In this document: piece after piece, positions 20,746 to 30,822 of the stretch
Layout of the letters: every line of letters starts with the position of its first letter
Numbering within the stretch: position 1 is the first letter of the stretch
Origin: Shinisaurus crocodilurus
Lineage: Eukaryota; Chordata; Lepidosauria; Squamata; Shinisauridae
DNA length: 64,000 nucleotides
Assembly: GCA_021292165.1 (NCBI GenBank)
Contig: CM037878.1
Span: 16,798,471 to 16,862,470, forward strand
Direction: 5' to 3'
Notes under the pieces: generated by a model
Told to the model about the DNA's origin: nothing
The model's database searches: none
The model's input: only the letters and a program-made list of their open reading frames with translations
Made by a program: the position numbers and the translations under genes

Positions 20746-21240
20746 TCTGACAAAATAATCTTCCTTTCCACTCAAGTCCAACAAAATCAAAGTGTCTTTC
20801 CGCTCATTAGATGTTTGTTTTGTGTGGCTATCCAATTTTTTATCTTCTTGTAAGACATCTATCCTATTTCCAAGATCATCCATCTTAATCTGTTCCTCCA
20901 ATTTACCTTCTCGAACCATTTCCACTCTTATTCCAAGCTTCACATCCAATCTTTTTTCAGGAGCATCCATCCAGTCTCCATTTTTTTCCTCCAATTGTTC
21001 AAATAAGTTGTAAATCAAGTCAAAATACAGCCATTCTGTCTCCTTTAACCCTCTTACCGGGATCAACCAATTCAATACAGTCCAGGAGTCATGGTCTATG
21101 CTTTCCTCTAGTTTATCTTTTATTTATGTGCATTTCTCCTTGTCAGCCCATTCATAAACAGAAACCTTCCCACAGCAGTCTAATCTGTCTCCGTAGCACT
21201 TTCGCCAAGCAAGAAGTAATTAAAAAATTAAAAAATTCAG
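20716..21240 (-). other. Possible LINE ORF1-like fragment (coiled coil)
   Basis: A 119-codon minus-strand frame (20716-21075) is rich in Glu/Lys/Leu/Asp with heptad-like spacing (YNLFEQLEEK, LEEQIKMDDLGNRIDVLQE). It may be the coiled-coil part of an L1-type ORF1. The surrounding minus-strand sequence has T- and A-rich runs. I do not recognise a specific family, and a chance frame remains possible. Confidence 0.3.
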
Positions 21241-21414
21241 AAAAACCTCTTTCCCATTAAAAAAAAAAAGCTTATACACAAATCATCTCTTTGTGAGGCT
21301 GTTTATCCGAATCTCCCTTTCCACTTTTAATAATCCCAAGAAAAAAAGAAGATCTCACCGTAAGAAATATCAACTCAGCTGTAGAAAGAAAGTCTCTCTC
21401 TCTGTTCCTAAGTA

Positions 21415-21677
21415 CAGTAATACCTTGGATTGCAAGCATAATTCGTTCCGGAACCGTGCTTATAATCCAAAACACTGTTATATCAAAGCGAGTCTCTGGC
21501 GGGCATGAGCGGGGCCGATTTCGCCCCCCTACGCCCGCTTGAGGCGAGCGGTTACATCCCTACGACTACTTGTCTTGCAAGACCTTGCTCGTTTATCAAG
21601 ACAAAAAAATTTTAAACTTTTTGCTTGTCTCGCAAAACGCTCTCAGACCAAGTTACTTGCAATCCAAGGTATTACTG
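21415..21677. mobile_element. pogo/Tigger-like MITE, copy 2
   Basis: Ends CAGTAATACCTTGGATTGCA and its inverted partner ending ACTG, flanked by TA at 21413-21414 and 21678-21679. The centre has CpG-rich 'gggcatgagcggggccgatt' sequence not found in copies 1 and 3. Confidence 0.8.
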
Positions 21678-21799
21678 TAATTAGACAATAAATCTTAGAA
21701 GAAATGGGGGTAGGCAGACTTTAATGTCCTTTCAGGTTTCCAACCGTGGCATTCGAGCAAGCTGTAAATCCCTCACTCCAGATCACTCCCATGAGTTTA

Positions 21800-21870
21800 T
21801 TATTTATTTAATATATTTATTTACCGCCCATCAGCCCAAAGTTGCCTCTCCAAACGGCAGATAAACTCCT
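21800..21870 (-). mobile_element. L2-type LINE tail, antisense
   Basis: 'ttatttaatatatttattta' followed by 'ccgcccatcagcccaaag' is the reversed L2 3' hairpin and tail. Confidence 0.65.
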
Positions 21871-22326
21871 GAAAAACTACCCTTAGAGTATAAAGGCTTA
21901 TCTCTTAGATTTTTCCCTTTGATCCAGAAAGATATACGCCAGCTGGGATCACTCCCAGCCAGTTTTTCAGGCCATGTTGTGCCTTCAGCTATTTGTGAAG
22001 ATGTCAGTCCACCATAGACCCCACCAGAAGTCGGAACATTCACTATATTTATTTGTCACCTTTGTAGAAAAAAAATGCTCAAAGCAACTTGCAAAAGAAA
22101 TGGCATTAGCCATGACTTTGCATCAATTGGGATGCTCCTTTTCTTTTTTGAGACCAATAGCTATTAGCAGCTATGGGGCCCTACAATGTAGGTTATTAAA
22201 AAGCTGGTTAAAAAAAAAAAAAGGATCATAATAATGGGATTCAAAGATGTGGCTCACATCACATCTAGTTTCATCCTAAAATAGAATCAACTGTTGAAAT
22301 AACAAGTTCATCTCTTATATACTATA

Positions 22327-22640
22327 GATTGGGGTGGCACATGTAGGCCCCCTGGCTTTTTGCAGCCCCCTGGCCCCTGAATTTCCCACCAAAATTTGGT
22401 GGTACAATAGCAAAAAAGGACTGCTTTGTCCTTGTTTGAAGGGGAAAAAACCAGCAGCTGGTCACCAAAATTCACCTGTGCAGCAGCAAAAAGGGGGCAG
22501 TTTAAAAGAAAAATCTGCCACTTTTTGCTGCCATGCCACCGAATTTTGGCAGAAAATTCCGTTGCATGGCGGGGTGGGGGCAACACCTGGAAGGTTGTAG
22601 GGGAATTGTCCCCAGGCCTTCAGAAATTGCCTACCCTGGT
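22327..22640. mobile_element. Imperfect palindromic repeat, hAT-like end
   Basis: Related segments such as 'accaaaatttggtggtaca' and 'caccgaattttggcagaa' occur in inverted order. The right end, read on the minus strand, begins CAGGGTAGGCAATTTCTG, a hAT-style terminus. No target duplication was identified. Confidence 0.4.
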
Positions 22641-22973
22641 ATAAATAGATATAGAACTCAATAATTAAAGAATGCAATTAAATAGAACTAGCAATAAAGC
22701 ATTCACAATTTTAAAAATTAGTACAGATTAAAGGATATGCATTTCAACCTGGAACACAGGCAACCTATGGAGGATGTTAAATAATGTGATGGCGGAGGCT
22801 CCAGCGGAGCTGAGCCAAGGTCCTGCTCGAGAACTTGCACAGAGATTCATCCTCCCACATTGGGAGCAGAGAACTCTTTTGCATCTGTAAAGGCTTTCTG
22901 ATGAGCCATTAGGGAACCTCTGCTGCAGTTCAACTCTTAATGTTATGCTAATTTAACTTGTCAGGCTGGGGAA

Positions 22974-22978
22974 GATCT
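22974..22978 (+). repeat. GATCT target duplication, left
   Basis: Five-base duplication matched exactly at 27869-27873. Confidence 0.95.
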
Positions 22979-23468
22979 TGTTGGGTTTTGCATAGGCAGA
23001 ACGAGATTACCACCTGACATCGAGATTATCACCTGACCTGGTGGGTGTCTCTTGAGTTCAAGTATACAAGGTCTCTAGTCACGAGACATAGTCTCGAGGT
23101 GATATGACTCAGCAACCTTGGACAGGTTTTGGGATCAACATGTTGATGAATAGGTTATACAACTGGGGTGAGTAATATCCTATTTATAGGTGGTATAAAG
23201 CTAACACACTTGCTGATAGCTTCACTCTCTCTTCCACTTGCTGTCTTGCTCGTCTCGACTCGACATGTCTCTTGGACTTCACTTCATCTAGCCTTACCAC
23301 TGGGGTATTGGATTTGTATCTGCAATGATGTAGTGAGTAGAGATGCATTGCTTGCCTTAATCCCATGTAATTGGGTCTTACAAATAAACTCTTTAATCTT
23401 TATTAACTGCTGTTATCTCCTCCTTCCGCAGCGGAAGCTTTTGAACCCGGGTCAGTCCAGCTCTCACA
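22979..23468 (+). repeat. Copia 5' LTR
   Basis: TG...CA, 490 bp. Putative TATA elements are at 23181-23188 (TATTTATA) and 23194-23200 (TATAAAG), and an AATAAA at 23393-23398. The U5 end carries CTTCCGCAGCGGAAG (23423-23437), a near-perfect palindrome, where the 3' LTR has 32 other bases. The 109-codon open frame from 23168 is LTR sequence and not a gene. Confidence 0.93.
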
Positions 23469-23487
23469 TCTGGTTATGGGCCCAGAT
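23469..23487 (+). other. Primer-binding site, initiator tRNA-Met anticodon arm
   Basis: TCTGGTTATGGGCCCAG directly follows the LTR. It is complementary to CTGGGCCCATAACC(C)AGA, the anticodon stem-loop of initiator tRNA-Met, with one base missing. Priming from an internal half-tRNA is known for Drosophila copia. Most LTR elements instead pair with a tRNA 3' CCA end, which begins TGG. Confidence 0.85.
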
Positions 23488-26400
23488 TACGATCTGATGG
23501 TTATCTCAGATGGGCAGATAAGACCACAGAGACGCAGTAAGGAGAAATTCGGCAGTTATAGAGTTAAGAGAAATGTTTACTATTTGTAAGAACGGTTTGT
23601 AAATAAACCGGGAAGGCAATGTTGCTAGAGCTGATAATAGCGGCTTGGAATGCAGCACAACTGAAGAATGCAGAGACAGAGAGACGGAGGATTTTTCGTT
23701 TTGGAAGCAGCTTGAACGGAGGTGCCAGGCTTGGCAAATTCCAAGGCTACAGACTGTGAAAAGAAGCTGGAACGGAGGTGCCGGTTCGGGCAGCTACTAG
23801 GCTGAAAAGTGAACAACGCTGGAGACAAGGATTTCGTTTTCCACAGCTTGCTGGAGTGATTGTCAAGGAGCTGTATCGAGCAAGGAAATATCTTCAGGAG
23901 GCTCTGTGTCTACTCATTTGAGTCAAGGCTACAGCAGGAGGATCATATTTCATTTACAGTTTGCTTCACGCAGCAGCGGATCAGCTATCTTTTGCATTGT
24001 ATCAACAAGTGGCTTGGATTACAAATGCGTGGATTACGTCTGACGTGGGTAAAGCGTCTGGAGCGTTGTGTCGCAGCAAAGCAAAGTCACGTGTGACAGG
24101 AACATATCTTGGGAAACCTGATACTACACGGGAGGCTGTATTAAACCAGCGGAGGCGTGGTTTTAAAACAGCAGGGGAAAAACAGCGCGGCAGTTTTGAA
24201 CAGAGAAAGCTGTGCTTAAAATGGGAAGCTGTTCTTCAATTTCTTCATGTGGGATCACAGAAGAAGGAGCTTGAAATCAGCAGGGGTGCTGCTGAAGGGA
24301 AAACCTTTGTGTTTTAACCCAGGACATAACAAAATGGACATTATTTTGTGTGTGAGCAGAAAACGGTGGCTTGTTTAAATGAAGCTTTCTGTGTTGGACA
24401 TAAATAAACAGAAGGAGGACTATGCAAATGGTCAGGAGTTTAACAGTCATGTTTTTTTGGAAATGTATTTCTTGAAAGTTGAATAACTTGGACTCAAGAA
24501 AGTGTAATATATGCTTTGAAATGTCAGGGAATGTACTGTATGTATATATGACTTGAGTATATTGTGGATTTCTCTGTAGCAAAATGTAAAATACTGAATT
24601 AGTAGGTATGTTTATATGGCAAAGCTAAGAGATGGATTATTTCTTTCATACTGTAATGGTGTAATAAAGAAATGGAAAGTTGTACTGATGCAACTATAAA
24701 AAGGTTAAATGCTTATATGTATGACATGTACATGCATGCATATCACATGATGTTTGATCATTTAGAATCACAGGCTTGTGAAAGAAAATGCAAACTCTGG
24801 TGGGAAAAGCATTTGAAAACTGTAATTTTCACATGAAAGGTAATTTTGTGCACATAAACAAGGGATGCTAGCTTCAACAGGTAAACTGGAAGGCAAGCTG
24901 AAAAACCACTTCATTTCATTTAAATTTGTTCTTGGTAATCTTGTGGGTACTCTGATGGTTTTTAGAGGAGAAGCACGTTATTTCATGATGTTAATTGATC
25001 AATACATGAGGTACAGGTTGTGTACATGTTAGATGGCAGACTGGAGTATTGAACAGAGTCAAGGTGTTTTGTGCTTGGGTGGGAAACAAGCATATTACCC
25101 ATGTTACCTATTTCTTTTCAGATATGGGGAAGTTAAATTCAGTGCATGTTTTGATGACTTTCTAACAGGATGTGATATTGAACACATGGATTGTGTGGAA
25201 GAGTAAACAAACACTCAGAAGAGGTGATACTAATTTGGATAATGAGGTTTGGGTAGAAGCTCTTAAATGTTTTGATTATGTACATGATAGAAGTTTTAGT
25301 TCTGTATTGAACTGTACACCTTATAGAAAGTAGTGTAGAAGGAGGAATCTTCTGGAGAAACATTTCAGGATCTTAGATCTGATATGTAGGTACATACACC
25401 TCAAAGTTAGAAGAAATCTGTAAGGGAGCTTACATGAGATTTTTCTAAAAATGAGAATATTGTGTTTCACATGAATAACACTTGGATAGTGAGATTATCT
25501 AGAAGTGTTGAGTATAATGCTGAATGAAAAAGTGAGATCATTTTTCAAAATTAATTCTGTTAATGCAGGGGATGCATCAAGTTCAGAGTCAGAATAGAAA
25601 AGCATTTGCTGAAAGACAGTCAGGTAAATTTGACAAACTCTGATACACATTTGGTTTAGTGGAGGCTAAACAAATGATTGTTCATCATTGGTGCAAGTTC
25701 ATTGGAACAGGAACCTGATAACTGATGAGGTAAGGAACAGGTGAGTCAAACAACCTGTGAGATATCAGGATGAATTTGCAGAAAAAGCCATTTGAAAGCT
25801 CAAAATTTCAAAGAGGTGAAAAATTGTCTGTTAAGGAAGCTGAACCATAGCTTCAGGCTATGCAAGCTGAGTTGAATTCTTTGGATAAAGAACAAAACAT
25901 GGAAGCTGGTGAAAGAAACAGCAGTTCATGGAACTCATTGTTACCAGATAGATTTTTTAAGTGAAAACTAACCAGATGGAAAAAGGTTATATGACAAATA
26001 GCAAGATTGGTTGCTTGTGATTTTTGCTCAAGTTATAAAGGAGCAGGATAATCATGAGATGAGTGCAACAACAATTTGCTTTGGAAACAGTTAGACTGAT
26101 GTTTAAGAATGTGGAAAAGATGTATAAATATTTCACAGTTGGAAATATTGGAACATAAGCATTTTAAATGATAGGAAGTCTTTGGAAAACTGTCTGAGAT
26201 TTTCTTTAGGAAAAGCTAGAATCAGCTGGAGGCTGGAATTCTGTTTTGAACTCAAACATTGCTGAATTGAGATTTGCACAGAGAGGCAGATCAATGTTTG
26301 TTTGTTAAACAGAAGGAACAAGGACATAGACTGTATGTACTTTGTTTAGTTGGATGATCTATTGTTTTTTCTGGACAGATAAAAGCAATATGATATAATT

Positions 26401-27336
26401 GATCCAGGGTTTGGAATTTCATTGAATTGAAACTGCTTGGTGGAGGATCAACTGTTTATTTGTAAATAGAGGTTGAGGGAAAAACCAAGAGGGCAGATCT
26501 TACTGCAACAAACCAGAGAAATATCATGGATGTGATTGAGAATTTTGGAGATTGTTAACTCAGTGCAAGACTCCAAATAATTGAGGATTTTCAAGCACAT
26601 GCTGATGGAAAAGCAGTTTGAATGCTACACAGAAGCATTGGGCTGTTGAGCTTTACTGTACAAGCAACAAGGCCAGGTATTGCTGTCAGTGTAATAGGCA
26701 GACTGTTAGACCAACAGGACATGCTTGGAGAGCTCTGAAAAGGAGTTGAGTGTCATCTGGAGGGAACATCATACTTCAGACTAAGAGTTACAAGTCAGAG
26801 CACAGGTGGCTTACAGATTCACAGAAATGCCAGTTGTGGTTGTGATAGTAAGAACAACAAGAACACACCTGAAGTTTGTTATTTTTATAACCATACTTTG
26901 TTTGATTGATTTTGTAGAAACAATCATCTAGAGGTTAAAGTTCAACTGAAATTGAACTGAATGCATTGTATTATGTATTGTGCTATTATGCTATTGTAAA
27001 GCTTGAATAGTTATTGCATTTGTTTAAATTGTTAAAAATGTTTAAATAATGCTGGGATTGATGTGAAAAACCTATTACAGTTTTTTCAGGAAACCAAGGC
27101 AGGATTGCTATGCTGCAGGCAGATAGCAATACACAACGTTTTAGGTTTGCAAATAAAACTGTGTCATGAGGAGGGATACATCAGAAGTAATTTGATAGTG
27201 GTTCAAATTTCTGGCAGGTAAAGTCATTCCTGCAAAAGTTTTTTTTTATCAAAGTTCATAGATGAAGGAACAGCATCAGATGTCAACAAAGCTGTTGCTG
27301 TTGTATGAGGTAAATAACCACGTTCTGTGCAAATGC
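23488..27336 (+). pseudogene. Decayed copia gag-pol (RT and RNase H blocks recognisable)
   Basis: Read on the plus strand in shifting frames, the RT region gives VIFAQVIKEQDNHEMSA (about 26020), AGGWNSVLNSNIAELRF (26225), then ADQCLFVKQ and HRLYVLCLV (26286-26350). LDDLLFF follows immediately after a stop (26347-26370) at the catalytic motif. About 300 bp on, ATRPGIAVSV (26664) matches the block after RT in copia, and GTSYFRLRV follows. The order and the ~1 kb from the Asp-Asp motif to the LTR fit copia. Gag, protease and integrase were expected in 23500-25900 but I could not recognise them. The sense strand looks C-poor compared with the LTRs. A 118-codon frame at 23961-24317 has no recognisable domain. 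Confidence 0.75.
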
Positions 27337-27349
27337 AAAAGCAGGGGGA
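27337..27349 (+). other. Polypurine tract
   Basis: AAAAGCAGGGGGA abuts the 3' LTR. Such tracts prime plus-strand DNA synthesis in LTR elements. Confidence 0.8.
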
Positions 27350-27868
27350 TGTTGGGTTTTGCATAGGCAGAACGAGATTACCACCTGACATCGAGATTAC
27401 CACCTGACCTGGTGGGTGTCTCTTGAGTTCAAGTATACAAGGTCTCTAGTCACGAGACATAGTCTCGAGGTGATATGACTCAGCAACCTTGGACAGGTTT
27501 TGGGATCAACATGTTGATGAATAGGTTATACAACTGGGGTGAGTAATATCCTATTTATAGGTGGTATAAAGCTAACACACTTGCTGATAGCTTCACTCTC
27601 TCTTCCACTTGCTGTCTTGCTCGTCTCGACTCGACATGTCTCTTGGACTTCACTTCATCTAGCCTTACCACTGGGGTATTGGATTTGTATCTGCAATGAT
27701 GTAGTGAGTAGAGATGCATTGCTTGCCTTAATCCCATGTAATTGGGTCTTACAAATAAACTCTTTAATCTTTATTAACTGCTGTTATCTCCTCCTTCCGC
27801 CTGCGTGACTGGGACTGAGGGTCACTGGCTAGGGAAGCTTTTGAATCCGGGTCAGTCCAGCTCTCACA
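27350..27868 (+). repeat. Copia 3' LTR
   Basis: 519 bp, TG...CA. Identical to the 5' LTR except for two C/T differences and a 32-for-3-base replacement near the U5 end (starts ctgcgtgactgggactg). Confidence 0.93.
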
Positions 27869-27873
27869 GATCT
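27869..27873 (+). repeat. GATCT target duplication, right
   Basis: Exact match to 22974-22978. Confidence 0.95.
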
Positions 27874-27983
27874 ACCCTCCAAATTCTTACCAACACCCCA
27901 AACCGACCTGCTCATGCTATTTCTGCCACTATATCCTGGATTTTTTCAGAGCAGTTATATAACAACATTTTATATGTTGCATC

Positions 27984-28024
27984 CCCCCCCCCCATATATA
28001 TTTCAGTGTGTGTGTGTGTGTGTA

Positions 28025-28069
<45 letters not shown>
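27984..28069 (+). repeat. C-tract, (TG)n and (AG)n compound microsatellite
   Basis: A C run (27984-27992), about 17 TG units with one interruption (28006-28040), then about 14 AG units to 28068. Confidence 0.9.
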
Positions 28070-28070
<1 letters not shown>

Positions 28071-28430
28071 GGCAGAGTGCTTGATGGATGGGAGCTGTGC
28101 TTTGCATGGGGGCTACTCTGATGTAAGCCTCTGTTCTCTCTATGGGTGTTACTCCTGTGCAAGGGCAGATCATTCTGTGGCACCTGGCTGTGGGGCTTCT
28201 CCACTCTCTCTTCAGAGCAGGCTTTTTTCTTTGACAAGTTCAGGAGGAGGAGGGAGGTGGTGTTGGGGGCAGGTTTGCTAGAGAGAGATGTATCTGTGTG
28301 TCTCTGGGGGAAGTGCTTGCAGAAGTTGGGGGCTTGTCTCTTGCTGGATACCTCCTCTGATGTAAGTCCATGTTCTCTCTATGGGTGCTACTCCCATGTA
28401 GGGATGTGCAAGGCTGGAAAACTCATTCCC
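28070..28430 (+). repeat. Local direct duplication (~240 bp period)
   Basis: 'ctctgatgtaagcctctgtt' with 'ctctctatgggtgttactcc' near 28118-28160 recurs as 'ctctgatgtaagtccatgtt' with 'ctctctatgggtgctactcc' near 28357-28394. Two diverged tandem copies, no coding signature. Confidence 0.6.
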
Positions 28431-29328
28431 TTTGAGCTCCATGGACTTTCACTGCCTTTCCTACTGACCCATCCAAGAACTCTTTTGCATCTATGAAGCT
28501 TTTGGGCCATCTACACATACATAGGCTTATACTGTGAATCTCCTCCAGCTGCTCCATACCTGTATTGGCTGACTTCACTCCCCCCACACACACACTTCCT
28601 CCCCCCTTCTGGGCTTTGCAATATTTGCTTAATTTGTTATAATCAGTTGTTGCCATGCTTATCTCAGAGACAAAGAAACACCAGATAAACAACATAGATT
28701 TGTTATCTGTTTTGTATTTCTGGCTGGGCTGTCCATCATAAACACCTGGTTATTAGTTAACTGACTTAATTTGATCAGTCAGAAGAATAAACATGCATAT
28801 AACCAAAACCTCAATTTAAATTTCTTTGCCATGTCCTTCACACATTGGACTGTTTCCTGCGACCCACTATTGCACTGTGGGCCACAGTAATTGACATGCA
28901 TTCCTCAGGATAAGATTCTGATTGAAGGGGTATAGACTCCAAGCGGGGCGGGGCGGGGCGGGGAGAGAAAAAAGAATTAAACTCTGAAACCTCTTTAAAG
29001 TGAAGCTGATTCTTACTGGTTTTAAGGCTGTTGTTAGCACTGGCAGTGCTGGGAACTGGGTTGCCAACTCACCAGGAAAAAGAACTGGCCTGCTCTTGTG
29101 CCTTTAACAGCAGCTTGACATACAGAAATCAGCAGGTGAAATTTTTCATAGTGTAGGGATAATTATCATCACACAGACACACATATATACCACTGATAAA
29201 TAAGAGGGAGGTATCAGCATCCAAGATTTGCAGAAGTAGAAAAACTCTTGGGGGGACTAAGGGAGCAACCCCCCCCCCCCAAGCAGCCACATGAGGACTG
29301 GGCATGCTTAATGGTCACAGAACTCTAA
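28431..29328. other. No gene; (GGGGC)n patch
   Basis: Unique-looking DNA with four GGGGC units at 28944-28966 and a C tract at 29271-29280. At 29084-29135 lies one arm of the 17238-17395 repeat. Confidence 0.5.
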
Positions 29329-29400
29329 GGGCACAATCCTATGCATGTTTAGACAGAAAAAAGTCCTACAACTCCCAGCATTCCCCAGTCAGTCATAGAA
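29329..29400 (+). mobile_element. Harbinger-like MITE, one arm
   Basis: GGGCACAATCCTATGCATGT, then 'agacagaaaaaagtcctaca', preceded by TAA. Only the left arm is clear; the right arm is lost or replaced. Confidence 0.6.
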
Positions 29401-29561
29401 AACCAGGAGGGGAAATGGGAGTGGGCCGTGGGGTCACTTGGAAGAAGGCATAGCTGGTTGGCTAGAACCCTTAACTGGAGCACTCCATACTCCAACACAC
29501 TCCAGACAACTGCCTCACTTGTTTATGTATCTGCACAAAGCTGCTGTTAAAGGCACAGATG

Positions 29562-29726
29562 CAGGGCCGGTGCTACCATTAGGCCAACTAGGCAGCTGCC
29601 TAGGGCACAGGGCTAAAGGGGGGTGCCAGAAATGCCTTGAAAAAAAATACAGCGCTCTCAAGTGGGAAGGGGGGCGCTAAATATCTGATCTTGCCTAGGG
29701 CACCAAACTGCCTTGCACCGGTCCTG
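29562..29726 (-). mobile_element. 165-bp hAT MITE with perfect 8-bp duplication
   Basis: Ends CAGGGCCGGTGC and GCACCGGTCCTG. CACAGATG occurs at 29554-29561 and 29727-29734, an exact 8-bp hAT duplication. Reversed relative to the copy at 62609-62773, same length. These short copies define the arms of the ADO-carrying element. Confidence 0.92.
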
Positions 29727-29934
29727 CACAGATGCAATAATCAATATAAAAATTGGCAACCCTGTCTGGATAATGAAAAAGAAAATGGGAGATGGAAGAA
29801 CAAGGCTGATTCATCCCTAGAGGCTACAATTCTTTCTTTCTCGTACACCTCCCTTATTTCCAGTAACAAATCAACTACAGTGAGCAGAGTTCAGTAAATA
29901 TGAGACAGCTGAGAATCCCCTTGAACTCAGAAAC

Positions 29935-30095
29935 CACGTGCTACATGGAAAGTTGCTGTACACCAGCTCAGACGATAGGATCCATGTGGCCCAGTCTTGT
30001 CTTCCATTCTACACTGAGTGGCAGCAGCTTTCCTTTGAACCCAAAATCTTTTGCATGCCCAGCAAATGCTCTGCTACTGAGTCACACCCTTCCTC
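29935..30095 (-). mobile_element. tRNA-Ala-derived SINE, antisense
   Basis: On the minus strand it reads 'gtgtgactcagtagcagagc', a degenerate anticodon region 'gctgggcatgcaaaag' and the shared SINE body. Older than the copy at 4204. Confidence 0.65.
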
Positions 30096-30380
30096 AGACT
30101 TTTGCTGTTGTTGCTGAATATTAATGTCTTCTCCCCCAGGATAGGGAAGGTGAGAATCCTTCCCAAGATTGGTGCCCCTCAGAAACCTGACAACCTGTCC
30201 AGCCCTACCAGCCTGAAGTTTATTAGCCACACCTGAGTCTCTTTGCTCCCTATTTCCTGTTACTCCAAGGAGGTTCTCCTATCCAGGCTGCCAATGCAGC
30301 TGTTTTGAACTTTTGAAATAAGGAACTGGGGACTAGTAACCTTGGCTCCTGGCTTCTTCTAGAGAAGAACATGACCTGGC

Positions 30381-30600
30381 TTTGAAAATCAGCCTTCTCC
30401 AACCAGGTGCCCTCCAGATGCATTGTACTACAATTCCCATCATCCCATGCTAGCATGGCCCCAATCTTACCCACCCTGGTGCCCCCTAGATGTGTTCAAC
30501 TACAACTTCCATCACCCCAGCCAGCAGGCCAGTCGGTATGTTGGCTTGGGATGATGGGGGTTGTAGTCCAACATGTCTGGTAGGTGCCAGGTTGGGGAAG
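30381..30600. mobile_element. hAT-type palindromic MITE(s), 'ccaacctggtgccc' family
   Basis: 'cttctccaaccaggtgccc' starts the left arm, and a second 'ccctggtgccccctagatg' at about 30474 starts another. The right arm 'ggtaggtgccaggttggggaa' closes it. This looks like one copy inserted in or beside another. Confidence 0.65.
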
Positions 30601-30724
30601 GACAACTTAGATTTTAACCTAAAGAGCTCTGCTTGCAAATAGCTTAACTCAGAGGAACTCATCTGTGCAGCTGTGCCCCCTGCTCTAAGAGGCTAGTGAG
30701 TTGAAGAAATAAAGTCCAAGATGA

Positions 30725-30822
30725 AGGCTGTAATCCTATATCCACTTACCTGGGGAAAAGCTGCATTGAACACAGTGGGACTGAGACTTACTTCTGAGTA
30801 AACATGTATAAGGCTTGCACTG
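30725..30822. mobile_element. Short TIR MITE ('gcaatcc' family)
   Basis: 'aaggctgtaatcctatatcc' to 'gtataaggcttgcactgc' with the shared inner 'gagacttacttctgagtaaa'. Diverged copy of 40221-40317. Confidence 0.65.

Larger units (their letters stand above)
22979..27868 (+). mobile_element. Ty1/copia LTR retrotransposon, full length, pol decayed
   Basis: A 5' LTR of 490 bp and a 3' LTR of 519 bp, both TG...CA, enclose 3881 bp and are bounded by GATCT. The primer-binding site reads GGTTATGGGCCCAG just after the 5' LTR, complementary to the anticodon arm of initiator tRNA-Met, as in Drosophila copia. A polypurine tract AAAAGCAGGGGGA abuts the 3' LTR. Broken pol shows copia-type RT blocks (25950-26400) and an RT/RNase H block at 26664. 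No frame over about 120 codons is open in the interior. The LTRs differ by two substitutions and one indel, so insertion looks recent although the coding region looks old. Confidence 0.9.

Noticed and set aside
23168..23497. A 109-codon frame repeated almost identically at 27539-27808
   Set aside because: Both copies lie in the copia LTRs; identity is explained by the LTR pair, not by a duplicated gene.
28944..28966. GGGGC repeats as an expansion-type regulatory element
   Set aside because: Only about four units and no gene nearby; recorded as simple repeat.
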